Source of the DNA: Gracilaria vermiculophylla
Taxonomy: Eukaryota; Rhodophyta; Florideophyceae; Gracilariales; Gracilariaceae
NCBI GenBank assembly: GCA_019155205.2
Contig: JAHNZQ020000227.1
Coordinates: forward strand, 359,646-412,052
Direction of reading: 5' to 3'
Length of the DNA: 52,407 nt
Shown: positions 39,788 to 50,400 of the stretch, one piece after another
Layout: the number at the start of each line of letters is the position of its first letter
How positions within the stretch are numbered: the stretch's first letter is position 1
Notes under the pieces: model-generated
Databases searched by the model: none
Seen by the model: the letters and a program-made list of their open reading frames with translations, nothing else
What the model was told of the DNA's origin: nothing
Position numbers and translations under genes: made by a program

Positions 39788-41147
39788 AACAGGTAGCAAA
39801 GAGTCACAAATGTCGTAGTCGTGTAGCAAGTTGGGGAGCAGAACAATTTTTCTGTAGTGCAACGGTACTAGATTGAACGAATATCTGTCTGGTAGCTGTG
39901 CGGACGTTTTACAAAGCGCTCAATTGCGAAGATTGTGTTCATCTATTCCGTTTCAGAGTTGGGAACAAGACGATACAAACCGTGACGAATATAAGTTTCG
40001 GATTTCGGCTCGGCAGTGGGACAGAACGTGGCCACCGTGAGCTGCTTGAGTTGAAGGTGTGGAAGGCGGGTTTTCGGACCGGGTCTGGAGTGACTAGGAG
40101 TGGGAGATGGTTCTCAGAGCGGCTGAGGTTTGCGATCGGAGTAAATGTACAGATCCGGTACGAGCGTGGATAGGGAGTCGTGGCGAAATATGCTGGCCGC
40201 ATTTTGTTGATGCATTCTTTTCTTCGAATATAACAGACAAGCGGTATTAAACTGCGTACCGTAGTATCGTGGTTCACGTTCGAACACTGCTCAGTGAAAT
40301 TGACGGCCGTGATCACCGTCGCAACTCTCACACACTTTGAGCGAGGACATTGCGCCCTCTAATTGTTTAACTCGCATGTGCCACGAGCTCATCAAGTTGC
40401 GATGCGACTTGCAAACGAGCACTACTCGCTAACACTGCTCGCGAGGCCGCGTGGGCGTTCAAGAGAATACGAGCAACCCCTAAGCATTTCTGTTCCGAAC
40501 GTTATGGTACCTGTGTAGATTCAAGGGGTTCAAATCGATTGCGGCATCAATGGCGTGGCAAGGGATGTAAATGAATTAGGGCTACGGCAATTTATCTTTA
40601 AAGAATTGTGAAACATTATAATCAATCTAGATTTCCTTTTGGTTTGATGGTTGTATGAGGATATCTGTGCAAGCTCGCTCCTCATCGCAACTGGGAGAGG
40701 TATAGAGTTCGGAACGTGAGTGTCTCGCGTTTCCCAGGCGCTGTTGCTTCCGCATACAATTGTTTCAAATATCAAGCACACTCCCTTTCGAAATCAACCA
40801 GTGATCATTTCCATTTCTTGCGTCGAGAAAGATATCCGCTACTCGGCGGAGCATGGCAAATCGTTCTACGGAGCCCACGACAAGCGATTCCATCCCAGAG
40901 AAGTAAGGGCAAATTTCTATGCAGCTGTTAAAAAGAAAATCTATGAAATCTAACCATAAGTGACTTGGACGGAAAGGCGCATTAAGACTGATGAAGATCT
41001 TCACGCGTTTTTAAAATCTAGACAGTTCGCGGTAAGTTCGTGGACATCCCTGTGTCATCGGTAGGAATGCACGCACGAAGCGAATCTGACCGTACGGTCT
41101 AATTGGAAGCGATGTAGGAGTTATGGGCGTATCTGCTGCGGTTGAAC
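39788..41147. other. Intergenic region, no gene supported
   Basis: About 1.36 kb between two plus-strand genes. A plus-strand frame at 40720-40953 has protein-like composition but no recognised domain, and no partner exon could be found. The sequence is otherwise unremarkable. Confidence 0.4.
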
Positions 41148-41981
41148 ATGTCAGTTGCCGATAAAAAGCGCAGTGATGTCAACTTGAGTGAAGCCTCGAC
41201 AGGTGTGAAGAGCATCGTGTCCGTGTTAGAGAAGCTTGAAAAATGGGCGCACGAAATCGAACCTATACAACAGGCGACACGGTTCGGAAACAAGGCATTT
41301 CGGACGTGGCACGCACGCCTCTGCGAGCACGCTGTGTCGCTGACGAGGTCAATTGTCGAAACTTGGGATGAAGAGTACTCTCGACGGACTGGCAGGTCGC
41401 TGCAGCATATCTCGAGTGAACTCGCAGAGTACCTGAAGACCAGTTTTGGAAACGAAACGCGAATCGACTATGGAAGTGGACACGAAGCGCATTTTCTTGT
41501 ACTATTATACTGCCTCTCGACGATAGGGGTTATTCAAGATGTAGATGATGAAGAAGTGGTATTGATTGTTTTCCCAGCCTATTTGAAAACAACGCGACTT
41601 CTTCAAACTCGATACATGCTAGAGCCAGCTGGAAGCCACGGCGTGTGGGGCCTGGATGACTACTCTTTTCTGCCATTCCTATGGGGAAGCTCTCAATTGG
41701 TGTCCTCTAATAGAGTGGCGCCGTCTGTCATTCACGACGAAACTGCATTGCGTGAACTAAGATTCGAGTACCTGTATCTTGATGCAATAGCTTTCATTCG
41801 AGAGATGAAGACTGGCCCTTTTCCAGAGCACTCACCGATGCTGCACGATATCAGTGGGGTCAACGGAGGATGGAAAAAAATAAACAGTGGAATGATCAAA
41901 ATGTATCGTGGAGAAGTATGGCAAAAAAGACCAGTCATTCAACACTTTCTCTTTGGTAAAATCTTTCGGTATGAGCAATAG
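41148..41981 (+). CDS. PTPA: PP2A phosphatase activator PTPA
   Basis: A 277-residue protein started at the ATG at 41148. Family signatures run in order: TRFGNKAFRTWHARL, the ATP/PP2A-facing SFGNETRIDYGSGHE, LEPAGSHGVWGLDDY, SFLPFLWGSSQL, MKTGPFPEHSPMLHDISGV and KMYRGEVWQKRPVIQHFLFG. PTPA is a peptidyl-prolyl isomerase-like activator that helps assemble active PP2A by loading the catalytic metal ions, in cytosol and nucleus. All core motifs are intact and no intron is needed. An N-terminal extension upstream cannot be excluded, as the frame opens only six bases earlier. Confidence 0.96.
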   Translation: MSVADKKRSDVNLSEASTGVKSIVSVLEKLEKWAHEIEPIQQATRFGNKAFRTWHARLCEHAVSLTRSIVETWDEEYSRRTGRSLQHISSELAEYLKTSFGNETRIDYGSGHEAHFLVLLYCLSTIGVIQDVDDEEVVLIVFPAYLKTTRLLQTRYMLEPAGSHGVWGLDDYSFLPFLWGSSQLVSSNRVAPSVIHDETALRELRFEYLYLDAIAFIREMKTGPFPEHSPMLHDISGVNGGWKKINSGMIKMYRGEVWQKRPVIQHFLFGKIFRYEQ

Positions 41982-42773
41982 TGATGGTCGGAAAGCAGTT
42001 ATGAAGAAGAATCAGTGAGCCATTGTACGGGAAAACACTTCGGGCACCCAGAAATCTTAAAAAGGGTTACGTGCCTGTTTTGCTTCTACGGATATTTCGT
42101 ACACCATTTTGGTAGATGGAGGATTATGCGACGGTGTGCTGTGCATCAACGTTCATGGTCAGATGGTTCATGGAATAGCAATCCGGTTCACAAGTGCCTC
42201 AATTCAGTGGTGCATTTCAATTCCAATGTGAATCGTGAAACTTATGGTTATAGCGTTTTTACTGAACACAGAATATCTAGACGAAGCGTGAAGTCAATAA
42301 TGAAGTGAAACACAAGAGCAAAACCCTCTGAGAGGTAAAGTATGAAAGCACGTCAGGGGAACTTAAGCCGCATGAGGTCAACACGAAACTATGGTAAGGT
42401 ACATGCGGCGAATTGCACGACTATGAAACAGTGGGATACGATAAAAATATCAGCTGGAGAGGGACCGGGTTTGAGGTTTTTCAGAAATTAAAAAGTCAAT
42501 CAATTGGTGTCCAAGTAACGCATACCTCCGTGTGAACGCACCGGACACTGACAGTTCCCCCTCTTGAAACGGCGCAAGCAACCATGCAACTGCCACTTCC
42601 GCCCCATGGCACAAAGGGTTTTCCTGCTGGTTCGCGACATAGCCGCGCGTTCATTGAGCTCCCAAACTCAGACTGAGACTGCGCCTTCGACAAATCGCTT
42701 TCAATTTATAATCTGTGTTGGATCTTGAAAACAACGTAGCAACTTGTAAGCGAGTCAGGAGCCTGTCAACCTC
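41982..42773. other. Intergenic region, no gene supported
   Basis: About 790 bp between PTPA and the aspartic protease gene. A plus-strand frame at 42015-42308 has no domain signature. The protease promoter is expected at the right end; no element was recognised. Confidence 0.4.
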
Positions 42774-44723
42774 ATGGCCGTCTATCACAGCAGGGGAAGC
42801 AGACCAGGCCTTCTGATATGGGTCGCTGGTCTATGTTTTACACTTTTCCTTTCCTCTTGCACTGGTCGCTCGATATCATTCACTCTCGAAATGCGTCAAC
42901 CCAAATCACTCTTACCAAACTCGACCCGGGGATTTCCTCAGCACCTTCAAATTCACACTATAGAACACAACGTTCCTATCGATCGGAATGGACATCAACC
43001 ACCAGCTCGCTTGAAATGGACCTCACGTTACCATGATGTGCAATTGTATGGTGGGATGGTTGCAGTCGGCGAGTACTACGCCAAAGTCAAAATTGGAGGC
43101 CAGACTTTGAGAGTACAGATCGATACTGGATCTGCAACTTTAGCTGTTCCTCTCAAAGAGTGCGTGAATTGCAAACGTGGAGATATGCGTTATTCTTTAA
43201 GCGACAGTAAGACCGGGATTGCCCGCTTTATTGGCTGCGAAGACAATGACTGCGGGGAAGATAGTTGTTCACCTTTTGGGTGTTCTCGATGTTCCTCTCG
43301 AAGGGCATGTTGCGCGAATTCAGATGAGACAAAATGCGCTTTTCATCTTAACTTTGGTGATGGTAGCGGCGCTAAAGGCGTTCTTGTATACGATGTTATG
43401 AGTTGGGGCGATGTCGACTTTCCTGTCTATGCGGGTGGTATCATGAGTGATTCGCCCGATTTTGAGCGCTCCCAAGTAGATGGAATCCTGGGGATGGCGT
43501 ACCCAAGTCTTGCCTGCAATCCTAGTTGCATCAAACCCACCTTCGAATCCATGTTGCAGAAATACTCCGATATGAAGAACATGTTCTCTATATGTATCAC
43601 GTATGATTCAGGTAGGATCGTCCTTGGTGATTATGATCCTGCTTTGTCGACAAAGCAAGTATCCTGGGTTAATCTTGATCTTTCCAATCCTCCTACCTTT
43701 TATTCATTTCCTCTAATCGGAAACATGCGCGTCAACGATGAAGAGCTTGTTCTTCCATCATACTCGCGGGCTATAGTGGATTCAGGTACTACTTTGATTG
43801 TTTTTTCGCACAGTACTTTCAATAGGTTTAAGGGATATTTGCAGGACAACTTCTGTCAGGTTCCTGGTCTGTGCAACTCCGATTCTTGGTTCCGTCCAGC
43901 GCACTGTACACAAATTAGCGAGGATGACAGAATGGAACTACCAACGCTCACTTTCAGTGTCCAGGACTTTAACATTACTTTGGGACCATCAGACTACCTC
44001 ATCAATTATGCATCGAAAGGAAGCGATTTTTGGTGTGTTGGGATTATGGCACTGAATTCAATGAGCGGCGGTGTGGACGTCATTTTCGGAAATACAGTGA
44101 TGAAGAAGTATGTCACTGTATATGATCGAGAAAAGTCACGTGTTGGATTTGCAGAATCGGATACGAACTGCGGACTCACCTCAAAGGATTCCATACCTGC
44201 AGCCGTGCCACCTACGAATCAAGGAGGACCACAGGAGTTGAACCAAGGGCAAGGAGCGTCAGAGAATAGCGGAAGTGAGCCTTCAAAAGCTGGAAGTTAC
44301 GCGGAAGATGATGATCCTGTGTTTGATGCAGATGACGATAAGAATAGCGACCAGAAGAAGGATGTAGAACAAAAAGCGACTGGATCAATTGTCAGCAGCA
44401 CCACTTGTTCACAGGCTGCCAACTGTTCGGCATGTGCAATTATGAAGAACGAATGTATGTGGGATGGAGCTTCACAAAAGTGTGTGGATGGGCAGAGTTT
44501 TGCTCTGATGTGTACCATAGACAACCTTGCTGACAAGCTCGTGTACGTTATTGGTGGGGCAGTTGTTGCAACAGTGACGTTGATTGCCGCAGTAGCTTTT
44601 GCTGTTCGTAAGCGGAACGCTGCTTCCCAAAACGCTGAAGAACAGGAACCACTTGCACAAAACGATGACGAAACCAGGGACGCTTTTGCGCTCGAAGACG
44701 ACGAAACAGAAGAACAAGCTTAA
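42774..44723 (+). CDS. Membrane-anchored pepsin-family aspartic protease with PSI-like module
   Basis: A 649-residue protein. A signal peptide (about 10-29) precedes a pro-region. Catalytic motifs are Asp-Thr-Gly-Ser at 117-120 and Asp-Ser-Gly-Thr at 336-339. A Cys-rich insertion (about 155-188, nine cysteines) follows the first motif, as in plasmepsin V and nepenthesin-like enzymes, and FGDGSGAKGVLVYD marks the flap region. After an acidic, low-complexity linker (about 470-540), residues 545-580 (TTCSQAANCSACAIMKNECMW...) look like a PSI Cys-rich module. A single membrane helix at about 590-611 and an acidic cytoplasmic tail end the protein. The layout is that of a type I secretory-pathway protease, perhaps a processing enzyme. 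Both catalytic Asp residues are intact. Confidence 0.9.
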   Translation: MAVYHSRGSRPGLLIWVAGLCFTLFLSSCTGRSISFTLEMRQPKSLLPNSTRGFPQHLQIHTIEHNVPIDRNGHQPPARLKWTSRYHDVQLYGGMVAVGEYYAKVKIGGQTLRVQIDTGSATLAVPLKECVNCKRGDMRYSLSDSKTGIARFIGCEDNDCGEDSCSPFGCSRCSSRRACCANSDETKCAFHLNFGDGSGAKGVLVYDVMSWGDVDFPVYAGGIMSDSPDFERSQVDGILGMAYPSLACNPSCIKPTFESMLQKYSDMKNMFSICITYDSGRIVLGDYDPALSTKQVSWVNLDLSNPPTFYSFPLIGNMRVNDEELVLPSYSRAIVDSGTTLIVFSHSTFNRFKGYLQDNFCQVPGLCNSDSWFRPAHCTQISEDDRMELPTLTFSVQDFNITLGPSDYLINYASKGSDFWCVGIMALNSMSGGVDVIFGNTVMKKYVTVYDREKSRVGFAESDTNCGLTSKDSIPAAVPPTNQGGPQELNQGQGASENSGSEPSKAGSYAEDDDPVFDADDDKNSDQKKDVEQKATGSIVSSTTCSQAANCSACAIMKNECMWDGASQKCVDGQSFALMCTIDNLADKLVYVIGGAVVATVTLIAAVAFAVRKRNAASQNAEEQEPLAQNDDETRDAFALEDDETEEQA

Positions 44724-45595
44724 GGAAGAGTCTGAGTTCGTCTTGAAAAGAATTTTTGTTGTGTTTTCGTTGAAGAAGTTTAGAAAAGCGCAAAAAATAA
44801 GGGTCACGTGAATTTAAGTTCCACAAGCGTTTGACTATCCCCAAGGGGGTCAAGCCAGAAACATTTACATCGTTCCCATGTATAGGAAGCAATCGCAATT
44901 TAGAGAGCGGCAGTAAGAAACAGAGAAACCTCGAAAAGTGGAAGTGTGCGCCAAACAAAGACACCCGACTCAAGCCGTTGTAAGTTTTTACTTCTTAACT
45001 GTTTACACTTCCTTTGGCAACCTGGTCGATGGCCGTGCGCGTAGTGTTGTGAATTTGTCATTGCTCACGGGGTTTCATTCTTTTCTAGATGGGAATTCTT
45101 TATGTGAGAATGATACCATCGTCGTCTATGAAGAGTTATCTCGGGGACAAAGCCAAAAGATGACAAGGTCGACACAAATGGCAAAGAGAGCGATGCACGC
45201 AGAGCATCGTTTGTAGGATTATGATTCTTCATCGTTGCGATCTACAGGATTAAATCCACCGTAGCAGTAAGATTTTAGACGTTTTCGCCGCCGTGTTCAT
45301 CAAGAGTGAATGTGTTTTCAGCTAGTCTGGTTCGGAGAGGATTCGCTGAGATTACACATTGGGACCGTGCACTACAGGTTTCAGGGCCATGTGCAAAAAG
45401 CCATCTAGTTCCAGCCGTGTCATAACATCATGTTGCATTACATAGCATAGCTTTATTCCCAGCATATCAACAAGGAAACCGGACCGGTATGAAATCAAAG
45501 CCACCGATTTCACGCACGGTCCACACCACGAAGGATCTTCTTCAGATGTTCACCCAGAAATTTGAAGGTTAGATTTTGAACGATTACTAGCTGTG
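44724..45595. other. Convergent intergenic with 3' hairpin
   Basis: About 870 bp between the protease and a minus-strand gene. An inverted repeat at 44831-44853 (TTGAC-TAT-CCCC / GGGG-GTCAA with an AA loop) lies about 110 bp after the protease stop and may sit in its 3' untranslated region. No gene is supported. Confidence 0.45.
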
Positions 45596-47296
45596 CTAGC
45601 GTTCTCTAGGAAGACCCGTGAAGTAATTTCTCTGTTTCAGTATAATCTTAAAGTTCCGCAAAGGAGACACCAAAACCTCGTTATGTTTGTTTGTTTCGAT
45701 CAGCTTTGGCATAAGTCCTAGAATACTTCTCTCCACGTCGTCCTTGGTGCATATTTGAATGTTCTTGAAAACGTTCACAGCCAGTGCTTCTAGCTGCTTT
45801 GGAATTCCATTTGAGAGACGTCCCTCGGCAATAACAAATGAGAAAACCTGAACCATGAAAGCAGACATCACCTTCCGAAACCCCGAACTGGCGTATGGCA
45901 ATTCTGATACTATTTCAAGCAGAAGCGCCAAGACGGATAACGAGCTTTCGCTGTATCCTTCCGATGGCGAAGAGAGTCCGCACAAAATTACCTTTCCAGC
46001 AGCGCAGAGATCTTCGGTTCGTCTAAGCATGAGAAACGGATAGAGAATTGCAGCTCTTCTGAGCTGACGCGATTCATAATCTCGTTTGGGATTTATTCTG
46101 ACCCCGTATACATCTGCAATTTCTGGAATGGATTCCAACAAACCGGCGAGGTGCGTATCTATAGATTCATCTAGGCCCGACCATAACCCCTTTGGGAGGT
46201 TTTCAATGTAAGAATGCATTGCGGGGTTTTCCTCAATCATAGAGCGAAGAGTACTAGGGGCAGCAACGTATGCAGCGGCAACGAGCTCGGGCTGTTTCTC
46301 TTCCAACCATACTGCTACAGCTGAACGGAAGATCCCTTCATCCGCTTTTTCCTTCCATTTCCTTCCCCAAATATAGGCATCGACAATGAACTTCACGTTT
46401 TCGAACTCTCTTTTTTTATCTTCCTTCGCATGCAGTAGTATAGGAGAAGGCCCTGCTTCGGTTTCTCGAAGATATTGAAGAGCAGCTTCTGAGCATATAT
46501 TTTCAGACTTCAAAAGCCTTTGCCGTTCCTGCCAATACCATGAAGTTCTGACCAAGTACATGAGCTTTAATTCTTTTCGGACATCTGCTTCGGGTAGAAA
46601 TTGCAGAAGTTCCAAGAGGTCTTCATTACGGATTGATTCCCAAGCTTCTAATGGCGCACGACTCGCCAGTGCACGTAATACCGGACCCAGGTTTTGTTTG
46701 CACCCCGTTTCAGATTTGGATATACAGGAAAGGCATTCAGATATGGCTATCATGAGGGGAGAAGCATATGCCGTGGCAACGATACTCCTCATTGCTTCAA
46801 AGTCGACCGGGATAGATAAATCCATAAGTGCTTGTGCTATCAACTCCTGATCTCTATGGTTCCAATCAGCCCACGTAGAGCTCGTACAGGTCATCGCTTC
46901 TACTACAAACATGGCTATCTCTGCATGAACGTAAAGAATACCAGATCTCAAAAAATCTATCCATCTAGTAACGGAACAACAACAAAGTAGTAGACAGCAT
47001 GATAATAATTGCCTCTTGTAGGACGGAGAAACGCTCAATAGAGATAGAAGGCCGTCAATAATTGTTCGATATGCTGCGGTGTGCTTAACATGCCTCCCAA
47101 GTTTGAAGAGCTTGAAACAATCGATTTCGATCGTATCCAATGAATTTGCCAACATTTCAGAGTCTTTAGCCAGTAGGATATCCATGCATATCGAGGCAAT
47201 TTCCTCTTGAGTCGCTTGAGCCTCCGAAAAAGGCGTGGCCTCATCGTTTGTTAGTGATGCTGTTGCATCGGATACTAGTTTTTCTTGGGAACACAT
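45596..47296 (-). CDS. Unknown all-helical protein, 566 residues
   Basis: A 566-residue protein I do not recognise. It is rich in Leu, Ala, Glu and Ser, has no membrane helix or signal peptide, and shows repeated amphipathic helix pairs (for example FKLFKLGRHVKHTAAYRTIIDGLLSLL and LRALASRAPLEAWESIRNEDLLELL), an overall pattern like HEAT- or ARM-type scaffolds. A Cys-rich patch (SCCLLLCCC) lies near residue 100, and several Trp residues cluster around MYLVRTSWYWQERQ. It is the downstream member of three minus-strand genes. The uninterrupted frame and normal composition support a real gene. Function is unknown; the scaffold idea is inference. Confidence 0.75.
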   Translation of the reverse strand: MCSQEKLVSDATASLTNDEATPFSEAQATQEEIASICMDILLAKDSEMLANSLDTIEIDCFKLFKLGRHVKHTAAYRTIIDGLLSLLSVSPSYKRQLLSCCLLLCCCSVTRWIDFLRSGILYVHAEIAMFVVEAMTCTSSTWADWNHRDQELIAQALMDLSIPVDFEAMRSIVATAYASPLMIAISECLSCISKSETGCKQNLGPVLRALASRAPLEAWESIRNEDLLELLQFLPEADVRKELKLMYLVRTSWYWQERQRLLKSENICSEAALQYLRETEAGPSPILLHAKEDKKREFENVKFIVDAYIWGRKWKEKADEGIFRSAVAVWLEEKQPELVAAAYVAAPSTLRSMIEENPAMHSYIENLPKGLWSGLDESIDTHLAGLLESIPEIADVYGVRINPKRDYESRQLRRAAILYPFLMLRRTEDLCAAGKVILCGLSSPSEGYSESSLSVLALLLEIVSELPYASSGFRKVMSAFMVQVFSFVIAEGRLSNGIPKQLEALAVNVFKNIQICTKDDVERSILGLMPKLIETNKHNEVLVSPLRNFKIILKQRNYFTGLPRER

Positions 47297-47477
47297 GTTT
47301 CAAAAGTGCCAGAAATCATAAGTTAACGCTTATTTGAGGTGTAATCCTACTGTCACTCTGGAAAGAGTAAAAATCGTCAGATCAACCGGAAACTTCAAGT
47401 ACACCCTCCTTGGGACGTTCGCGGTAATCGAATGATCAAGAGGTTGCAACAAAGATAATGCGTTTCGAAGACATCCT

Positions 47478-48074
47478 TTAAAATGGGATTTTTCGGTTTA
47501 GGACACATTGCTCGAAATCGTCGAAGCTTGAGGCCCCCGAAAAACGAAACTCAGAATAACCCGGGACTTCCGCCCATGGACCAACATCCAGCACAGGTCT
47601 TTCACTGTTCTTCGCAGCAAGCGTTTGGGGCAGGCTATCGATATTAGCTGCCTCCGATGCCTCTTGGCGTAGTCTCTCGATCTCTTTTTGAACCCTCTTC
47701 AGTGCATCTTCGGTGAGTGGTGATGGAGTTTTACCTCTGGATCCTTGGCCTTTCTCCTCTCGTTCTAAAGCTTCTTTGAATTGGCGACGAACAGAATCCA
47801 TTCGATCCAAACGCTCTCGATGCTTTCGCGCAGCCCGAATGCCATCATCAATTTTCTTTCTTGTATCGAGGGCAGACAGTTTTTCGTACGCAAGAAAGAT
47901 CTCGGAAAACTTTTGAGCAGCAGTTGGATCATCTCTGTTTCTGTCCGGATGCCATTTGAGAGCGGCTTTCCTATACGCGCTTGCTATCTCTCTCTGCGAT
48001 AACGCCAGAACATCTTGTCGGGTCGGGTCAAATCCAATAGTACGATAGAGCCTCCTGCCCTCCTCATCCATCAT
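47478..48074 (-). CDS. DnaJ-domain protein, DNAJC17-like
   Basis: A 198-residue J-domain protein. The J domain covers about residues 6-75, with the catalytic His-Pro-Asp at 42-44 ([10 protein letters not shown]). After it comes a basic helical stretch ([37 protein letters not shown]) like that following the J domain in DNAJC17/Cwf23, a nuclear spliceosome-associated co-chaperone. The C-terminal RRM found in animal DNAJC17 is absent; the protein ends with a short unrelated tail ([18 protein letters not shown]). It could therefore be a shortened homologue or another nuclear J protein such as a DNAJC8-type protein. The J domain is certain, the subgroup less so. Confidence 0.8.
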   Translation of the reverse strand: MMDEEGRRLYRTIGFDPTRQDVLALSQREIASAYRKAALKWHPDRNRDDPTAAQKFSEIFLAYEKLSALDTRKKIDDGIRAARKHRERLDRMDSVRRQFKEALEREEKGQGSRGKTPSPLTEDALKRVQKEIERLRQEASEAANIDSLPQTLAAKNSERPVLDVGPWAEVPGYSEFRFSGASSFDDFEQCVLNRKIPF

Positions 48075-48248
48075 TCGACTTTCAACCGCGGGCGAAAGTA
48101 GAACTTACGTGTCGAACTCTCGAAGCAGCGGACCAAAAGATGTCTGAAAAAAGAACAGTCAAGGGTAAAGGATGATTTATTTGTGTGAAGATGCACTCGT
48201 TTGACGAGCAAACAAAATCACAAAAATACACTTGCTGTAAAACCCCAG

Positions 48249-50204
48249 TTATGCACGTTCGCGACTAGCATCGTGTAAATGTTCATCAAGCCATCGCTTC
48301 CATTTGTCACTCGTATCACCGTCCAAGGAACCGTTTTTGAACATCTCCTTCTCAACCTCGGTTGCTGATTGTCCATTTTCTTGCTCCGATGCAAGGAAAA
48401 CAGCTGTGAGTTGGGCAAATGCTTCTTCAACAGCAAGTGTGCAGAGCGTATCAATAGCAGCCCACTGTTGCGCAACAGTGTTCGCGACTTTGTCGGTTGC
48501 AATTTTTTCTCTGTATCGTGTTGAAGCCTTTCGCCAGCCTGATGCAACTCGCACCACGTAAGATATCAGCGAACCAAACAGGAACGCAGAAGAAAACCAA
48601 TTACCCGAATGCCGAAAGTAGGTGATAACGGCTGATATAAGTCCAAATATTGTGACAGCATCCAAACGAAGCAGATCCCTTGTCGCCGGTAGCACATAAA
48701 TTGAAGGAAAGTAATGTTCTGTTAAACCCCACGGTATGTCTTTGTACAAATGAAGTGAAATCGGCTTCGTCTTCCTGTCTGAGTTTGCAAAGTCTTCTAA
48801 TCTCGGGTCCGCGACAATACCGAAATTGGTTTGCTCAACTTTCGCTTTCATTGTTGCGAAAGGGTCTAAAGCCTGTGATATCGATTCTTTAATTTGTTTC
48901 AGAAGAGCAGCACGCTTTACCTTCTGCATAACATTTTTATCCTGCTCGACTTCTCTGTACATCAAGATAAACAATTCATGGCATGGTTCTTGGGTGAAAG
49001 ATGGAAAAAATAAACTTCGTATCGCGTCAGTCAGGCTTATAAGGCGAACTGCTGGCACAATCCTTCGCACAGCCCGTGACATCAGTTTTTCCGAGTTCCT
49101 CTTGTCAGTATCCCCGTCAAAATCAGTTTCATCAAGATTGCTCTTTTTCATATCCAGTTTCGACCCTGGCAACCAAGATTTTATCCACTTTAGCGTTCGG
49201 CGAGGTTTAAGGAATACGCTGAATGGTACGACAAGCCATCCCAAATATGAACGCTCAATTGCTCTAAACTTCAGCGACAATAATAACCCCGAGTTTCGCA
49301 TCACTGACGCCCCTCTAGTCGCCACAAACACGTATGGATAAAACGACTCTTTTCGTAAGTCACAATTTTGATCCATGACAGTCTTTCGAAGAACGTCGTA
49401 ATTAGTAATTATGGACGCATCGAGTGTTTCTTCTTTTGAAGAGCCGAGTGGTATGAGTTCCGGCGAAGGTGGATCATTGATGGTTGGGAGAACCGGCATG
49501 ATAGAAAATCTGGCAAGTTGCACCAAGTGTACAAAGGCTGTCATGGAAATGTCGAGATTGGTATCTATCATATCTTCTTCCCTTACAACTAAAGCTTTCG
49601 CTTCCTCTCCGATATCGGAAACCCAGTTTCTCAAACAAATGAGAACGTTGTTGAGCCCTCTTATCATAGAGCTTCGAAACTCGTTTGGAACCCCCTTGCG
49701 TCGCAGAAAGTCTTCCGCAATGGAAAGAACATCTCGAGGAGACAACCCGTGGAAAGCCGGAGAGTCTGGTAGAGGTAAGTCTTGAACAGTAGAAGTCGAT
49801 CCAATGTAGAAATTTGATAAATCAGCACCCAATATATAATCATCAGGCAGTTCATGCAAGGTACGAACTTCATCTGAAATTCGTTCGTACCTGTACCTCA
49901 CATCAGCTAAGCTCTTGGCGATTTTGTCCACCTGAGATTGATATTCATGAGAAGAACCATTGCGTTTGTCATTTTCTTCCGCCTGAAGACGCTGTTGAGT
50001 GGACCTAGGAATACTTTCATCATTTACGTCATCATCAGCCGATGCAATTACTCTTCTTCTACACGTTCTTTGAGTGCACGATGCTGACCTTGTCCGGTGA
50101 GAGAGGATCACAGATGTACATGATATGAATCCATGCATTGGTTTCCGAGACTTCGATGTGGGCCTGTAAGACTTTTTATCACTGGTGCGGCTGCTCTTGG
50201 CCAT
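48249..50204 (-). CDS. DUF3754-like membrane protein (TMEM143 type)
   Basis: A 651-residue protein. The first 70 residues are Ser/Arg/Lys-rich with few acids, a plausible organelle transit peptide. The body is helical. Around residues 510-580, LHLYKDIPWGLTEHYFPSIYVLPATRDLLRLDAVTIFG followed by two hydrophobic segments resembles the DUF3754 region, in which a K-x-I-P-x-x-x-x-x-x-x-P stretch precedes membrane helices. The next helix with IDTLCTLAVEEAFAQLTAVFLAS and the closing WKRWLDEHLHD also fit that family's end. DUF3754 proteins include mitochondrial TMEM143 and plant chloroplast members; their molecular role is not established. The match was made by eye and is moderate. Confidence 0.6.
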   Translation of the reverse strand: MAKSSRTSDKKSYRPTSKSRKPMHGFISCTSVILSHRTRSASCTQRTCRRRVIASADDDVNDESIPRSTQQRLQAEENDKRNGSSHEYQSQVDKIAKSLADVRYRYERISDEVRTLHELPDDYILGADLSNFYIGSTSTVQDLPLPDSPAFHGLSPRDVLSIAEDFLRRKGVPNEFRSSMIRGLNNVLICLRNWVSDIGEEAKALVVREEDMIDTNLDISMTAFVHLVQLARFSIMPVLPTINDPPSPELIPLGSSKEETLDASIITNYDVLRKTVMDQNCDLRKESFYPYVFVATRGASVMRNSGLLLSLKFRAIERSYLGWLVVPFSVFLKPRRTLKWIKSWLPGSKLDMKKSNLDETDFDGDTDKRNSEKLMSRAVRRIVPAVRLISLTDAIRSLFFPSFTQEPCHELFILMYREVEQDKNVMQKVKRAALLKQIKESISQALDPFATMKAKVEQTNFGIVADPRLEDFANSDRKTKPISLHLYKDIPWGLTEHYFPSIYVLPATRDLLRLDAVTIFGLISAVITYFRHSGNWFSSAFLFGSLISYVVRVASGWRKASTRYREKIATDKVANTVAQQWAAIDTLCTLAVEEAFAQLTAVFLASEQENGQSATEVEKEMFKNGSLDGDTSDKWKRWLDEHLHDASRERA

Positions 50205-50400
50205 TTAAAAAAGTCCGTAGTCTTTATGGACCATGGAATAGACTTGTACTCTTGGTACCACGGATGGATTAGTACTGACGAAATCTTCACGAAAAAATAA
50301 TAATTAACACGGTACACGGGAGTTAAAAGCACTACAATAGTATGATTGGAAGGGCTGGGAGATCGCTCATGTTTAAAGGTAGGAGATGCAAATCTAAAAT

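Noticed and set aside
40516..40545. GGTTCAAATC sequence resembling a tRNA B box
   Set aside because: No matching A box, acceptor stem or anticodon arm lies at the right distance upstream.
40720..40953. Small plus-strand frame with protein-like composition
   Set aside because: It has no recognised domain and no splice partner, and it overlaps a minus-strand frame. It could be an exon of an unknown gene, but the sequence alone does not show it.
48060..48120. GTAAGT just upstream of the DnaJ gene start as a 5' splice site
   Set aside because: Splicing from here would remove the ATG and the start of the J domain, which is complete without it.
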